From the NCBI RefSeq assembly GCF_910594005.1, contig NC_057824.1, forward strand, positions 24,207,314 to 24,271,313: a DNA stretch of 64,000 bases, read 5' to 3'. The number at the start of each line of letters is the position of its first letter. The first letter of the stretch is position 1. The notes under the pieces were generated by a model. The model made no database searches. It saw nothing but the letters and a program-made list of their open reading frames with translations, and was not told the DNA's origin. Source of the stretch: Cervus elaphus. Lineage: Eukaryota > Chordata > Mammalia > Artiodactyla > Cervidae. Below, piece by piece: positions 35,201 to 50,200 of the stretch. The translations under genes and the position numbers were made by a program.

Positions 35201-38200
35201 TCTCTGCAGCAGCCGGACAGCGGCTCTTAGGCATCTGGTGCTGCGCTGTGTGTCTCCATTGGTTCCACCGGCCTCAGAATGACCTGGGAGTGTGAAAAAG
35301 GCTGACGCCTAGTCTTCCCTCAGCGCCCCTGCGCTTGAGTCTCCGGTGGGCTCTGTCCCGCTTTGTCCCACTCTCCAGGCCGTTCTCTTGCCCACACTGG
35401 AGTGTGAGCCTGCCTGTCTTCAGGAGCTTGACAGTCTTGCCTCGGTTCGGGTTGGTGAGTCGCTGGTCATGTAACAGTTTGAAGCATCGTCTGCCTGTTT
35501 TCTCGGGTGGTGAGTCACGTCTCGTCTGAATGGGAATTGTGCTAACCACTGAGTCTGAAAAATGCCCAGCCAAATTGTCCCTAAGACGTCACTCATGGTC
35601 CCTGGGCCTGGCTTCCGTTTCAGCTGGTCACCTGTAGTTCTCTTTTCTTTCCTTCCTCTCAGGTATCTGTACCACGTGTTGACCAAAAACACCACCGTCA
35701 CAGAACAGAACAGGAACCTGCTGGTGGAGACCATCCGATCCATCACCGAGATCCTGATCTGGGGGGATCAGAATGACAGCTCTGTATTTGAGTAAGGGTG
35801 TCTGTTTTTTTGTTTTTTGATCCTTCTTCTTCCTTTGCATGTTGTTCTAAATGTGAGCCGTGAGTCATTCCCGATGACGTCAGGGTTTGACACCAGTTTG
35901 GTCCTGCACCATTTTCTCTCTCTCTCTCAAATGTCCTTGAAACACTGTCGAAATGCCTGCTGAAAACAGGAAAGTTATGGAAATGAGTGTCCCTGGAGAA
36001 ATCTGAAAATGTCATGGATAATTTTCCAAGTAATGTCTGATTATCTCCCCCAGAGGAAAGAGAAAATGTCTTGGGTGTTAGATTCCAAGTGAACTGAAAA
36101 GACCCTTCCCTGGGCTGAGGGTGGAGGTGGAGGACCCTAAGGGTTAGCAGCGATTGTGCTTCCTAGCGGCTGGCCACAGTGCTGAGCTCTTGATGAGACG
36201 ATCCTTCTATGAGGAAGTCTCCCGACTCCCCCAGGGTGGAGGACCTGCTGCTGTCCGCATCTTCATCCCCACCCCCACAGATGTTTATGTTCAAGGTCGC
36301 GCAGCTGCTGAGTGAAGAAGCAGCGGCTAACACCAGAGCCCGTGGAGGGGTTTCTCCTCACTCACACTTCTTGGTGAACACTCTTAGGCCCGCCTCAGTT
36401 TCCTCATCGTTAAGTGAGAGAGAGCAGGTTCCTTGCCCAGTGCCTGGTACAGAGTAGGCACTCGAGAAATATTAGCAAATGATCATTTTAGAAGGTGCCC
36501 CTACTGGATCATTAAGAAGCAAAGGCCATAACCTATGAACTGCTTTCCCCAACAGACCTGTCCTAACGTCTGAATGCAGAAGGATTGGGGTTGTGACAAT
36601 CACCAAACACAGATTGTATTTTTATATAAACTAATCTCAATTGTAACTATTGAAGCCACTTAGTAAAACCACTTAAAACAAATACAGGTGTTCCCTTTCC
36701 AACCCAGCTTCCTTATTAGCTATTCTGATTTTCTGGCTGGTTCTGTGTTTTCATCAGTGAGGTTTTCATTAGATGGAGCTACTTGTGGGAAACGCAAACT
36801 GTGTGAAATACAGACCTGTGACACTGGTTGGGTTCCCTAAGGAAAACCTGAGTAATGAACAGGTGTTGCTTGAAGCAGGACGAGTTGCCTTTCAGGATCT
36901 GTGGGGACTTTGCTGTTTGTTGGTTGCTTGGTATCTGTTTATGGAAATGAGAGAGACTCTTGGGCTAAAGATTGGAAACCATGTCATCTTTACTCAGTTC
37001 AGTTCAGTTGCTTAGTCATGTCTGACTCTTTGCGACCTCATGGACTGCAGCACACCAGGCTCCTCTGTCCATCACCAAATCCTGGAGCTTGCTCAAACTC
37101 ATATCCATTGAGTCAGTGATGCCATCCAGTCATCTCATCCTCTGTCATCCCCTTCTTCTCCCGCCTTCAGTCTTTCCCAGCATCAGGGTCTTTTCTAATG
37201 AATCAGCTCTTCACATCAGGTGGCCAAAGTATTGGAGTTTCAGCCTCAGCATCAGTCCTTCCAATGAATATTCAGGACTGATTTCCTTTAGGATGGACAG
37301 GTTGGATCTCCTTGCAGTCCAAGGGACTCTCAAGAGTCTTCTCCAACACCACAGTTCAAAAGCATCAGTTCTTCGGCACTTAGCCTTCTTTGTGGTCCAA
37401 CTTTCACATCCATACATGACTACTGGAAAAACCATAGTTTTGACCAGATGGACCTTTGTCAACAAAGTAATGTCTCTGCTTTTTTAATATGCTGTCTAGA
37501 TTAGACATAGCTTTTCTTCCAAGGAGCAAACGTCTTTTAATTTCATGGCTGCCAGTTACCATCTGCAGTAATTTTGGAGCCCAAGAAAAAAAGGTTTCTT
37601 ACTGTTTTAATGGTTTCCCCATTTATTTGCCATGAAGTGATGGGACCGGATGCCATGATCTTTGTTTTCTGAATGTTGAGCTTTAAGCCAGCTTTTTCAC
37701 TCTCCTGTTTCACTTTCATCAAGAAGCTCTTTAGTTTCTCTTCGCTTTCTGCCATAAGCGTGGTGTCATCTGCATATCTGAGGTTATTGATGTGCACAGT
37801 GTACTTTGCATATAAGTTAAGTAAGCAGGGTAACAATATACAGCCTTGATGTGCCCCTTCCCCAATTTTGAACCAGTCCATTATTCCATGTCCAGTTCCA
37901 ACTGTTGCTTCTTAACGTGCATACAGATTTCTCAGGAAGCAGGTGAGGTGGTCTGTATTCCCATCTGTTTAAGAATTTTCCAGGTTGTGGTGATCCACTC
38001 AGTTAAAGGCTTTAGTGTAGTCAGTAAGACAGAAGTAGGTGTTTTTCTGGACTTCGCTTGCTTTTTCTCTGATCCATTGGATGTTGGCAATTTGATTTCT
38101 GGTTCCTTTGCCTTTTCTAAATCCAGTTTGAACATCTCTAACTTCTTGCTTCATGTACTATTGAATCCTGGCTTGGAGAATTTTGAGCATTGCTTTACTA

Positions 38201-41200
38201 GCGTGTGAGATGAGTGCAGTTGTGCAGTAGTTTGAGCATTCTTTGGCATTGGAATGAAAACTGACCTTTTCCAATCCTGTGGTCACTGCTGAATTTTCCA
38301 AATTTGCTGGCATATTGAGTGCAGCGCCTTCACAGCATCATCTTTTAGGATCTGAAAAGCTCAACTGGAATTCCATCACCTCCAGTAGCTTTGTTTGTAG
38401 TGATGCTTCCTAAGGCCCATTTGACTTTGCACTGTGGGATTTCTGGCTGTAGGTTAGTGATCATACCATCGTCGTTATCTGGGTCATTAAGATCTTTTTT
38501 GTATAGTTCTTCTGTGTATTGTTGCCACCTCTTCTTAATATCTTCTACTTCTGTTAGGTCCATATTCTGTCTTTTATTGTGCGCATCTTTGCATGAAATG
38601 TTGCCTTGGTATCTCTAATTTTCTTGAAGAAGTCTCTAATCTTTCCCATCCTATTGTTTTCCTCTATTTCTTTGCATTGATCACTGAGGAAGGCTTTGTT
38701 ATCTCTCCTTGCTGTTCTTTGGAACTCTGCGTTCAGATGGGTATCTTCTCTTTTCTCCTTTGGTTTTCGCTTCTCTTCTTTTCACAGCTATTTGTAAGGC
38801 CTCCTCAGACAACCATTTTGCCTTTTGGCATTTCTTTTTCTTGGGGATGGTTTTGATCACCACCTGTACAATGTTACGAATCTCCGTCCATAGTTCTTCA
38901 GGCGCTCTCTCAGACTAATCCTTTGAATCTATTTGTCACTTCCACTGTATAATCATAAGGGATTTAATTTAGGTCATACCTGAATGATCTAGTGGTTTTC
39001 CCTACTTTCTTCAATAAGGAGTTCATGACCTGTACCACAGTCAGCTCCAGGTCTTGTTTTTGCTGACTGTATAGAGCTTCTCCATCTTCCATTACAGAGA
39101 ATATAATTAATCTGATTTCAGCATTGACCATCTGGTGATGTCCATGTGTAGAGTCATCTCTTGTGTTGTTGGAAGAGGGTGTTTTCTGTGACCAGTGCGT
39201 TCTGTAGGCAAAACTCTGTTAGCCTTTGCCCTGCTTCATTTTGTACTCCAAGGCCAAACTTGCAAGGTGTTTCTTGACTTCTTACTTTTGCATTCCAGTC
39301 GCCTATGATGAAAAGGACATCTTTTTCTGGTGTTAGTTCTAGAAGGTCTTGTAGGTCCTCATAGAAATGTTCAGCTTCTTTGGAAGTTGTGGTTGGGACA
39401 TAGATTTGGATTACTGTGATAGTGAATGGTTTGCCTTGGAAACGAACAGAGTCACCTTTACTAGAATGGAATTTTTTAGTCCAGTTGTCATCTTAGAGAA
39501 ACTGCTGAGCTCTCAGAGGCCCAGTTATTCTTAAATCACTGCCCTGCAGAGGCCCCAAGAGAATTTGTTTTTAATCCATTTTAAAGTTTCTGGATAATTT
39601 TAGATTTTAGATTACACAGAAGGTTTCCATTTACCCCTCACCCTGTTCCCCTGTTAATATCATTTGTCAAAACACCACTATTACATCAACTCCAGACTTG
39701 ATTTGGAATCTACCAGTTTTTTCATTAACATCCTCTTTTTGCTCTGGGATCCCAATCCAGGCGCCACAGTGCATGTAGTTGTTAGGTCTCTCCGGTGTCC
39801 TGTGGTCTGTGACAGTTGTTTAGCTTTCTCTTGCTTTATATGACCTTGATGGTCTTGAGGACTGGCCAGCTGTCTTGTGGAATGTCCCCCAGTCTGGGTT
39901 TCTTTGCTGTTTCTCTCCTGATTAGCCTGGAAGTTTTGGGGACAAGTGCTTCCTGGGGAAGTGCCCTTCCCCTCCCGGGATGTCATTGTTCCTGACAGCC
40001 ACGTGATCCCTGGTGGGTTAGCCTGATGACTTGGCCCAGCTGGTATCTGCCAGGGTTTTCTACCCTAAGGTTACTCTTTCCTCCTCACCTATCTCCACAA
40101 GTGAGTCCAGCTTCATGGGGGTGTGGGAATTAAGCTCCACCTTCTTGAAGGAGGGTGAATCTACAGACAATATTTGAAATTCTTCTGCATAGAACATTTG
40201 TCTCTTCTCCTCATTTATTAATCTGTACAGTCATTTATTTATATACATCTCTTGAAGATTTTGCAGGTTTGGTTCCAGGGCACCTCAATAAGGTCAATAT
40301 TGCAGTAAAGCAAGTCATGTGAATTTTTTACTAGTCCCAGTGCATATAAGTTATGTTCACACTGTTCTGTAGTCTGTCAAGGGTGCAGTAGCCTTGTGTC
40401 TGCAAAATCAGCATGCCTACCTCAATTAAAAAATAAAGCTGTTGGGAAAATGGCGCCAACACACTTGCTTAACACAAGGTTTCAATTGTAAAAAGACAGC
40501 ATCTGCAAGGTGCAGGTATATCAACATGGACTTGTGGGTGTTCATTTTGTACTCTGGATGATAATCCAGGGCTCTGGGATTTATTTTCTGCTGGTGGTGT
40601 TCCAGCTTTGAGCATTGGGAGCTCTTTCGGGTCGCTTCCTGTGTCCCTGTGACACAGCCCCGTCCTTTTGGATTTGGAGCACTTCCTTACTCTCTGGTCC
40701 CCTGTGGTGCTCCAGGCTCATCTGGCATGTTCCCTGCCCCAGCCCTAGAATTAGCCATTTTCCCAAGGATCCCCTCACTCCCCTAGGGGGTTGTAAAAAT
40801 CCAGGCACCCAAATTTCACACTAGACATATTCAATCTACCCCTGGACTAGATCTAGGTACAGACATGTTGACAAGTTCCCAAGCTGGTCCTTGGGCCACA
40901 GTGACCTTACTGGGTGACACTTGGCAGTCACTGCTTTATACAACCTGAAGCAGAGGAAGACATGATTGGTCAAGTGGTAGAAATATTCTGGGGGTCATTG
41001 TGGATGACATTTGTTGGCACACAGACTCCCAGAGTTAGAGCTGGGAAAGAATTTAGGGGTCCCTTTAAGGTCAGATTTATTTATTCATTTACCCTTTCAG
41101 ACAGAAGGTCTGCAGGACCGAGCAAGTACCAGGCCCATGGTCCTGCCAGCAGGGAGCTGACAGGAGAGGGAAGAGAGAGACCCCCCAACTGAGTCAGCAA

Positions 41201-44200
41201 CAGACCCACGAGATGGCTAGGACTTGTCCTGAGCATCCTAGATGAGAGGTGACCTGGTCTCAGCTTGAATTGTTGTTTAGTCGCTAAGTCAGGCCTGACT
41301 CTTTGTAACCCCATGGATTGTAGCCCACCAGGCCCATCTGTCCATGGGATTTTCCAGGCAGGCATATTGGAGTGGGTAGCCATTCCCTTCTCCAGGGGAT
41401 CTTCCTGACCCCAGGATCGAACCTGCGTCTCCTGCATTGACAAGAAGATTCTTTACCAGTGAGGCACCAGGAAGCCCCTTAGCTTGAATATGGAGAACAT
41501 AACTAGAAACATTTTCTTCCTTTAAAGAAAGGCATTAGGGGGTCTCCATTTCAAGACTAAAAGAGCCATTGTGTGCCCCCCAAAGTCAGTGCCCCCAGCC
41601 TGCATGCAGACAGACATTCTGTCCAGGACAAGAAAGGCCTGGGGACGGGCTGGTGTCCCGTGACCGCATCAGCACTTTCTCTTTTCTTGCAGTTCTCATT
41701 CCCTAGATGTGGAAATGACCAGCTTGCCAATCGAGAAACCAGCCAAACTCTTTAACTGTTCAGCATCCTCGTGTCCCTTTGCGGGGAATTACTCTGGTTT
41801 CTAGGTTGCTGGGGAGCAGTCAGAGCTATGAAACCTAAGGAAGGAGACTTAGGGGGGACAACTAAGCTTATAAAATATGGATGGAAAACAGCTGCTTGTT
41901 GGTTTTAGAAGCGTAGATAGATCACTGTGTCATCATTTAGTTGGGAAAGACCTTTCCCCCTCTATCCGAGATCTGGACGTCCACCACTTCCCAGAGTCAG
42001 CACTGTTCTCACATTCCGGGAGGAGAGTCTGAAAGGTTGCGTTTCTCCGAATGGAAGACGGCGGCGTGGAAACTGGGTGTCTCGGAAGCCAAGCCCACAC
42101 GAGTGATGTGACCAGGCCGCTCCGCAGATGCCTCTGTGGGGTTGCACACACGTGTGCTGGGTGTGCAGCTGGAGGATGATGTGCATCTCCACGTGTGGAA
42201 GGCCACTGACCCTGTCCCCTTCTCCCCCCAGCTTCTTCCTGGAGAAGAACATGTTCGTTTTCTTCCTGAACATTCTGCGCCAGAAGTCGGGCCGCTACGT
42301 GTGCGTCCAGCTGCTGCAGACCCTGAACATCCTCTTCGAGAACATCAGTCACGAGACCTCGCTCTGTAAGGGCGGTCCTGACCCTGGCCTCCACGCCGCT
42401 GGGTGTCGCCGCACATCGCGTGCCGTGGTTTTCGTGTTGCTTTGTGAATGTCTGTGCCCACCATGTGTCTTGGTATGCCTGGGCTGCCTGAGCGCATGCC
42501 CCAGGCTGGGCGGCTTAGACGACAGAAATGCATTTTCTCACAGTGCCCGCGGCTGGCAGTCCAAGATCTTGGTGGCGTCAGGGCTGGTTTCTGGTGAGGC
42601 CTGTCTTCCTGGGTTGCCGAGGGCCTCTTTCTCTTTGTGTCCTCACATGTTCGTTCCTCTGTGCACGTGGAGAGAGAATCCTGATGTCTCTCCCTTTTTG
42701 TAAAGACACCAGTCTTCTTGGATCAGGGCCCCACCCTCTGACCTCATGTGACCTTTAATTACCTCCTGAAGTCCTCCGTTTCCAGATACAGTCCCTTTGG
42801 GGGTTAGGGTTTCAGCACATGAGTTTTGGGGGCACACAGTTCAGTCCCTAGTGCCATTTTTAATCCCTGCATGGTAGGGCTAAGAGAGGGCTCCCCTCTG
42901 CTGGGTGGTTCCGGGGGTATTTGCATGTCTTCTTTATAACCCGTTATTAAAGAGCTTGGGTCGCTAACAGCCAACAGAATAAGCGCTGGAAGCAGCAGGA
43001 TGAGGAAGAACGTGGCTGAGGGCGTGGCTTTGGCCCCGGGCATGGGGGGGGGGCGGGGTGTGACTCGGAGCCTCTCCCCGGCGCTTGCTGAGCCCCAGGC
43101 TCGTCTGAAACAGCCACCCTGCAAGGCGGGTGCTGTCAGTGCCCTGATTTAATACTCAGAGAGTCTGAGTCACTGGCCCCAGGTCACAGCTCTAGCAAGG
43201 CCGGAATCCAGAAGGGGTTTCAGCCCAGGCAAATTAACTCAATGGTCATTAGCTGGGGGTGACTGTGCTCCCAATGAACATTTGTCAGTGTCTGGAGACA
43301 TTCTTGGTGGGGGAGGCTGTGCTACTGGTCTCTGGGCAGAGGTCAGTGATGCTGTTAAAATCCTACAACATGCAGGACAGCCCCCCACTATTCCCCACAA
43401 TAAAGGAATAGTTAGCCCAAAATGTCAACAGTGCCCAGGGTGCGAAACCCTGGTTTAGCTCCTAATCCTCTGTGCTTGATCAAAAGCTTTTTTATTCCAA
43501 GATGACCGCACCAAGCCTCAGGGCCTGCCTGCTGGAAGCAGGGAAGAGAAAACAGGTGATGGGATGCCTGTGTCACAGGCGGGCTCTTGGCCCCCAAAAC
43601 AGGGGTGAGAAATGCGTTTCCCCTGAGGAGGGAGGAGGCAGGGGAGGAAAGAGCTGCTGGCTGACGGCCACTAGATGGCGCTGCTGTCCTGGGACGCGGC
43701 CACTGGATGGTGCTGCTGTCCCTGAAAATGGCCACTAGATGGCATTGCTGTCCCAGGAGACGCCTGAGGCTTCCCCCGTCTGTGAACTGGCAAATGTGAT
43801 TTGACTCACTCTCCCTGAGTGGTTTCCCTGTTAACAGCTTTGGTTATGCTGGATGTGAATTGCGGGCAGTTTCTGAAAACTCCGAGAGGGGAAGGCCCAG
43901 CTCCGTATTGCAATTCATGGACTGAGAGCCAAGCAAGTCCCAGGCCTGGTACTGCCAACATACGCCCCATGCATATTCCAGGGCGCTGACTCGCCAAGCG
44001 GCAGTTTCTGCCTCTCTGAAGTGGAGAGAATCTGAGAACCCGGAGACTGGAGTGGCTTGAGGACAAGTGTGAGAGCGGGTGTGCACAGCGTAGAGTGGGT
44101 CTGGCAGGTGGAAGTTTCCAGTTAAAGCTGGCTTTATCCTTAAACCCAGTGTTCCCTCATGTGGCGGTTCTCTGGTAACCCAGCTGACCTCAGGGCTACG

Positions 44201-47200
44201 GGATTGAAGAGGGGGTTGGGGGCAATAGAAAATGCTGGGCTTTCTGGATCACAGGGCCTCTCTTGCCTCAGGGCTAAAGAGGATATTGTGCTGTAAGAAA
44301 ACCCAGGCAGATGTTGCTGGCCTGCAGGGAATTCACCAGAGCGCTTTCATAAGCCCTGCCAAGGCAGTAAAAAGTACTCTGTTTTTATAGAACTTGGATG
44401 TATGGGGGTGAGAAGGATGGGTGCCTTTTGCTTTTAATTTTCTGATTATAGGAAGAAAATGTCTCCATTGTAAAACAACAACAAAAAGTTAAATGAAAAA
44501 GCTATAGAAAGCAGAAGTTCTGGAGAATCTCACCCTAACAGTTCAGTGTTAACACCTACTGTTTTGCCATCTGCTTTCTTTTTTTTTCCTGAACTTAACT
44601 AGTGTATCTTAGATTTTCATGTTGTCCATTCATGCATCCCAGCGTTGTTTGGTTCAAGAGCCGCCTCTTTCTGGGCCATAGCTTACTTAACGTGACTGCG
44701 GGCATCTAGGTGGTTCCCGGGCTTTCATTATTACGAGCAGGCACTTCACGAGTGCACCTGTTGCCTGTAGGGTTTGGTGACCTAAGTGACGTCAGGCCCG
44801 AGAGCCTGAGATTACTTAGAGACTCCTGGGTTTATTATAAAAGGATACCACAGAAAGCCGGCCACGCGGCGAGGGCGTAGTAGAAAAATCCCAGTCGAAT
44901 AATAGAGGCGCCTGCACCGCCCCCACCATGGCCCCGCCACCCACAGAGTCCGGTCTGGAGGCCCGGAAAAGTCCCGCGGGGGATGCATGGGAGCGCAGGG
45001 CTCTTCCAGCTCGGGGTGCAGCCAGGAGGCCGCAGGCTGCTCACCCCCAGCAGCCAGCACAGGCGTCTATGTCTCTGGTGGCCCGGGAACCACTCAGCAG
45101 TCCCAGCAGGGCCGACATTCCTTCTCCTGCGGCCCATTCGTCCCCCTCCGCCAACCGCAGCAGGCCAGACACAGTAGAGCGAAGCAGCCCCACCTGGCTG
45201 CTTGTTGCAAGTGTGGATTCTGGGTGGGAAGGTTGTGGCCTGTTCCTAGAACAGGATTCTGTATAGCCACAAGGAGACAAAGGAAGCGACATGGATAACT
45301 GGGCCGTGGTGATGAGTGAGAAGCCACACGCCAGGTGGGGGCTTCCCGTGTGAGTCACTACACAGAGTTCAGGAGCAGGCAGAACGAGTCTGCGGGGCGG
45401 GGAGTTAGGCTGAGGTTCTGTCCTGGGGAGAGGGGACGGATGGAGCAGGGCTATGAGTGTCTTTCGGGAGCTAGAAGCACACTGTCTGATCAGGGTGGTG
45501 CTTACCTGGTGCATTTATTTGCAAAAATTCATCACGCTGGACACCTAAGAGGTGTGAGGTGTGTGTGTATGTGTACCTTTATATACACATATATATGTAC
45601 ACACGCAAATAAATATATACACACGTAAGTACGAGTACTTAAAACTCCTATGCATTGCCACATATATCAAGCTATACACTTAGATTTGTGATATATGTAA
45701 CCTCATTTTTTAATAAGATATTGAAGATAGTTCCCTGTGCTATACAGTAGGTCTTTGTTATTTATTTTATATGTAGTAATATTAGTATATTATAGGCAAC
45801 CCTGGTGGCAGACAGTAAAGAATCTGCCTGCAGTGCGGGAGACCTGGGTCCGATCCCTGGGTTGGGAAGATCCCCTGAAGGAGGGCATGGCAACCCACTC
45901 CAGTATTCTTGCCTGGGGAATCCCACGGACAGAGGAGCCTGGAGGTCTACAGTCCATAGGGTCAGAAAGTGTCAGACACGACCGAAGCGACTTAGCACAA
46001 TATATATAGTGTAAAATATATCTCTGTATATAGTATAAAATATTATACATAGTATAAAATATTGTATATAGTATAAAATAAGTAAGTATATATAGTAGTG
46101 TATATCTATTAATCTCAAATTCCAAATTTATCCCTGCCCTGCTTTTACGCTTTGGCAACCAAAAGTTTGTTATCTGTGAGTTTGTTTCTATTTTGTAAAT
46201 AAGTTCCTTTGTATCATTTTTTTTAAGAGTCCACATAAAAGTGACATCACAGTTTGTCTGACTTACTTCACTTGGTATGAAAATCTCTAGGTCCATTCTT
46301 GTTGCTGTGAATGGTAGTATTTCATTCTTTTTGTGGCTAATATCCCTCTGTGTGTGTGTGTGAGTGTGAGACATTATCTTTATCCATTCATCTATTGATG
46401 AACACCTGGATTTCTTCCATGTCTTGGCTATTGTAAATAGTACTGCTATGAACACGGGTACGTGTGTCTTTTCAAGCCAGAGTTGTCATCTTTTCTGGAT
46501 ATGTGACCAGGAGTGGAATTGATGGGTAGTATTCTAGTCCTGTTTTTAGTTTGTTAAGGCACCTCTGTCGTGGCGGCGCCAGTGTGCATTCCCACCGACA
46601 GTACAGGATGGTTCCCTTTTCTCCACACCCTCTCCAGCATTTATTATTTGTAGACTTTTTGGTGATTGCCATTCTGACCAGAATGAGGTGATATGATATC
46701 ACCTCTGAGCAGAATGATGTGATCAACTCATTGTAGTTTTGATTTTCATTTCTCTAATCATTAGTGATGTTGAGCATCTTTTTTTTGTGACTGTCGGCCA
46801 TCTGTACGTCTTCTTTGGAGAGATGTCTGTTCAGGTCTTCTCTCCCCGTTTTTTGATTGGGTTGTTTATTTTTGTTGATATTGAGCTGTGTGAACTGTTT
46901 ATATATTTTGGAAATTAAGCCCTTGTTGGTCACATCATTTGCAAATATTTTCTCCCATTCTGTATCTTTTCATTTTGTTTATGGATTCTTTTGCTATGTA
47001 AAAGCTTATAGATTTGATTGGGTCCCATTTGTTTATTTTTGTTTTTATTTCTATTGCTTTGGGAGACTGACCAAGAAAACATTGGTACAATTTATGTCAG
47101 AGAATGTTTTGCTTATGTTCTCTTCTAGGAGTGTTATGGTGTCGTGAATTTAAGTCTTTAAGTCATTTTTGAATTTATTTTTGTGTTTGGTAAGAGGGTA

Positions 47201-50200
47201 TGTTCTCCCTTCATTTAGTTACATATGGCGCTCTCGCTTTGAAACACTGCTTGCTGAAGAGACTGCCTTTTTGTCATTGTATATTCTTGCTGCCTTTGTT
47301 GAAGGTTAGTCAATTGTAGGTGTGAAAGTTTACTTCTGGGATCTCTATTCTGGCCCATAAATCTGTCTGTTTTTGTGCCAATACCACACTGTTTTGATGA
47401 CTGTGACTTTGTAGTATTGTCGGAAATCTGGGAGGGTTATGCCTCTAGCTTTGTTCTTTTTCCTCAAGAGTGCTGTGGCAGTTCTGGGTCTTTTATGGTT
47501 CCATATAAATTTTAGGATTATTTTTTCTACTTCTGTGAAAGACATCATGGGTAATTTGCTAGGAATCACATTAAATCTATAGATTGCTTTGGGTAGTATG
47601 GCCATTTTAACTATGTTAAGTCTTCCAATCCAGGCGCTTGGGGTGTCTTTCCATCTCCTCAGAGCATCTTCAGTTTCCTTTCTTGGTATTTTTTACTTTT
47701 CAGTGTGTATCTTTCACCTCCTTGATCAGGTTTATTCCTAGGGTTTTTTTTTTTTTGACATGATTTTAAAAGGGATTGTCTTTTTTTCCTCTCTCTAACT
47801 TTCTGATATTTCATTGTTAGTGTAAAGAAATGTGACAGATTTCTGTATGTTAATCTTATATCCTGCTACTTTCCTAAGTTCATTTATCAGTTCTAATAGT
47901 TTTTTTGTGAAATCTTTGTGTGCATATGTGCTTAGTCATGTCCGACCCTTTGCAACCCCATGGACTGTAGGCCTTCAGGTTCCTCTGTCCATGGAATTTT
48001 CTAGGCAGGAATACTGGAGTGGGTTGCCATTTCCTACTCCAAGGGATCGTCTCAACTCAGGGATTGAACCCACATCTCTTGTGTCTCCTGCATTGGTAGG
48101 TGAATTCTTTCCCACTGGTACCACCTTTAGGGTTTTCTATATAGAGTATCTTGTCATCTGCATGTAATGACAATTTTACTTATGCCCTTCCACCTTCCAA
48201 TTTGGATGCCTTTTATTTCTTTTTCTTGTCTGATTTTTATGTCTAAGACTTCCAATACTATGTTGAATAAAAGTGGTAAGAGTGGGCATCATTGTCTTGT
48301 TACATAATTTAATGGGAAGGCTTTCAGCTTTTCATCATTGAGTATCATGTTGGCTGTGGGTTTATCATAAATGACTTTTATTATGTTGAGATATGTTCCC
48401 TCTAGACCCACTTTGGTGAAAATTTTTATCATGAAGGAATGTTGAATTTTATCAAATGCTTTTTCCATATCTGTTGAGATGATCATGTGACTTTTGTCTT
48501 TCCTTTTGTTGATGTGGTATATCACACTAATTGATTTGCGTTGTTGAACCATCCTTGTGACCCTAGGGTGAATCCAACTTGATCACAGTGTGTGATCTTT
48601 TTTATCTGTTGTTGGATGTGGTTTGCTAATATTTTGTTCAAAATTTTTGCCTCTGTATTCATCAAAGAGACTGGCCTGTAATTTTCCTTTTTAGTAGTAT
48701 CTTTGTCTGGTTTTGGTATCAGGGTCTTGGTGGCTCATAGAAGGAATTTGGGAGTGTTCCCTCCTCTACAGTCTTTTGGAAGAGTTGAGTTTTTAAAAAT
48801 TAATTAACTTATTTACTTTTGGCTGTGCTGGGTCTTGGTTGCTATGCTCGGGCTTTCACTAATTGTGGTGCACAGGCTTCTCACTGCGTTGGTCTCTCTT
48901 GCTGCAGAGGCTCTAGGGCACGCAGGCTTCAGTAGCTGTGACGCATGGGCTCAGTTGCCCTGTGGCATGTGGAATCTTCCCAAAGCAGGGATCAAACTGG
49001 TGTGGCCTGCATTGGCAGGCAGGTTCTTACCCACTGGACCACCAGGGAAGTCCTGAAAGAGTTTCAGAAGGATCACTGCAAGTTCTTTTATGTTTGGTAG
49101 AATTCCCCAGTGAAGCCATCTGGTTCTGGTCCTAGACTTTTGTTTGAAGGGAGTTTTTTCTTTTTTTGAATTACAGATTCTGTTTCCCTTCTAGTGATTA
49201 GTCTATTTCTTTTTGATTCAGTTGTGGAGGGCTGTATGGACAAGTTTCTAGAAACTTGTCCATGTCTTCTAGGTTGTCCACTTTGTTGGCATATGACCCT
49301 TTAGAGTATATGCTTGTGATTTTTTTGCTTTTTGTGTTTCTGCAGTATCAGTTGTTATTTCTCTTTTTTTGTTTCTTATTTTGTTTATTTGGGTTCTCTG
49401 TTTTTTCTTGGGGAGCCTGGCCACAGGTTTGTTGATTTTGTTTATCCTTTCAAAACACTAGCTCTTGGTTTTATTGATTTTTTAAATTGTTTTCTTTATT
49501 TATTTCCTCTCTGATTTTTACTGTTTCCTTCCTCCTGCTGACTTTAGGTTTTGTTTGTTCTTTTTCTATTTCTTTTAGGTGGTAGGTTAGGTTGTCTTTC
49601 TTGAGATTTTCCTTTTTTGAGGAAGGCCCATATGGGCTTCCTTTGTGGCTCAGCTGGTAAAGAATCCGCCTGCAGTGCAGGAGACCTGGTTTGGGAAGAT
49701 CCCCTGGAGAAGGGAATGGCTACCCACTCCAGTATTCTGGCCTAGAGTCGCAGAGTCGGACAGGACTGAGTGACTTTGACTTTGACTTTCACTTGTATCA
49801 CTTTGAACTTCCTTCTTAGGACTGCTTTTGTTGCATCCTATAGATTTTGGGCTTCCCAGGTGGCACTAGTGGTAAAGAATCCGCTTGTCAATGCAGGAGG
49901 TGCAGGAAATATGGGTTCGATCCCTGGGTTGGGAAGATCCCCTGGAGGAGCGCACGGCAACCCACTTTCATGCTCTTGCCTGGAGAATCCTATGGACAGA
50001 AGACCTTGGCAGGTTACAGTCCATGGGGTCACAAAGAGTTGGACACGACTGAAGTGACTTAGTACGCACAGATTTTGTATGATTGTGTACAACCTCATTT
50101 TTGTGCTTAAGTTGCTTCAGTCATGTCTGACTCTGACGCTATGGACTGTAGCACAGCCAGACTCATCTGTCCATGGGATTTTCCTCATTTTGAAATGTGT

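Larger units (their letters stand above)
45640..50105 (-). mobile_element. Composite L1 block, reverse, with five nested SINEs
   Basis: Minus-strand L1 about 4 kb long: 3'UTR at the left (45640-46200), ORF2 C-terminal text ([20 protein letters not shown] in the 47345-47605 frame) and reverse-transcriptase text ([16 protein letters not shown] in the 48289-48552 frame), continuing to about 50100. Numerous frameshifts and stops make it inactive. It is broken by SINEs at 45794, 47920, 48815, 49634 and 49850. Confidence 0.92.

Noticed and set aside
42128..42703. 191-codon frame covering CLEC16A exon 3
   Set aside because: It is out of frame with CLEC16A and extends into an old MER-type repeat. 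Exon 3 with its splice sites is the real feature.
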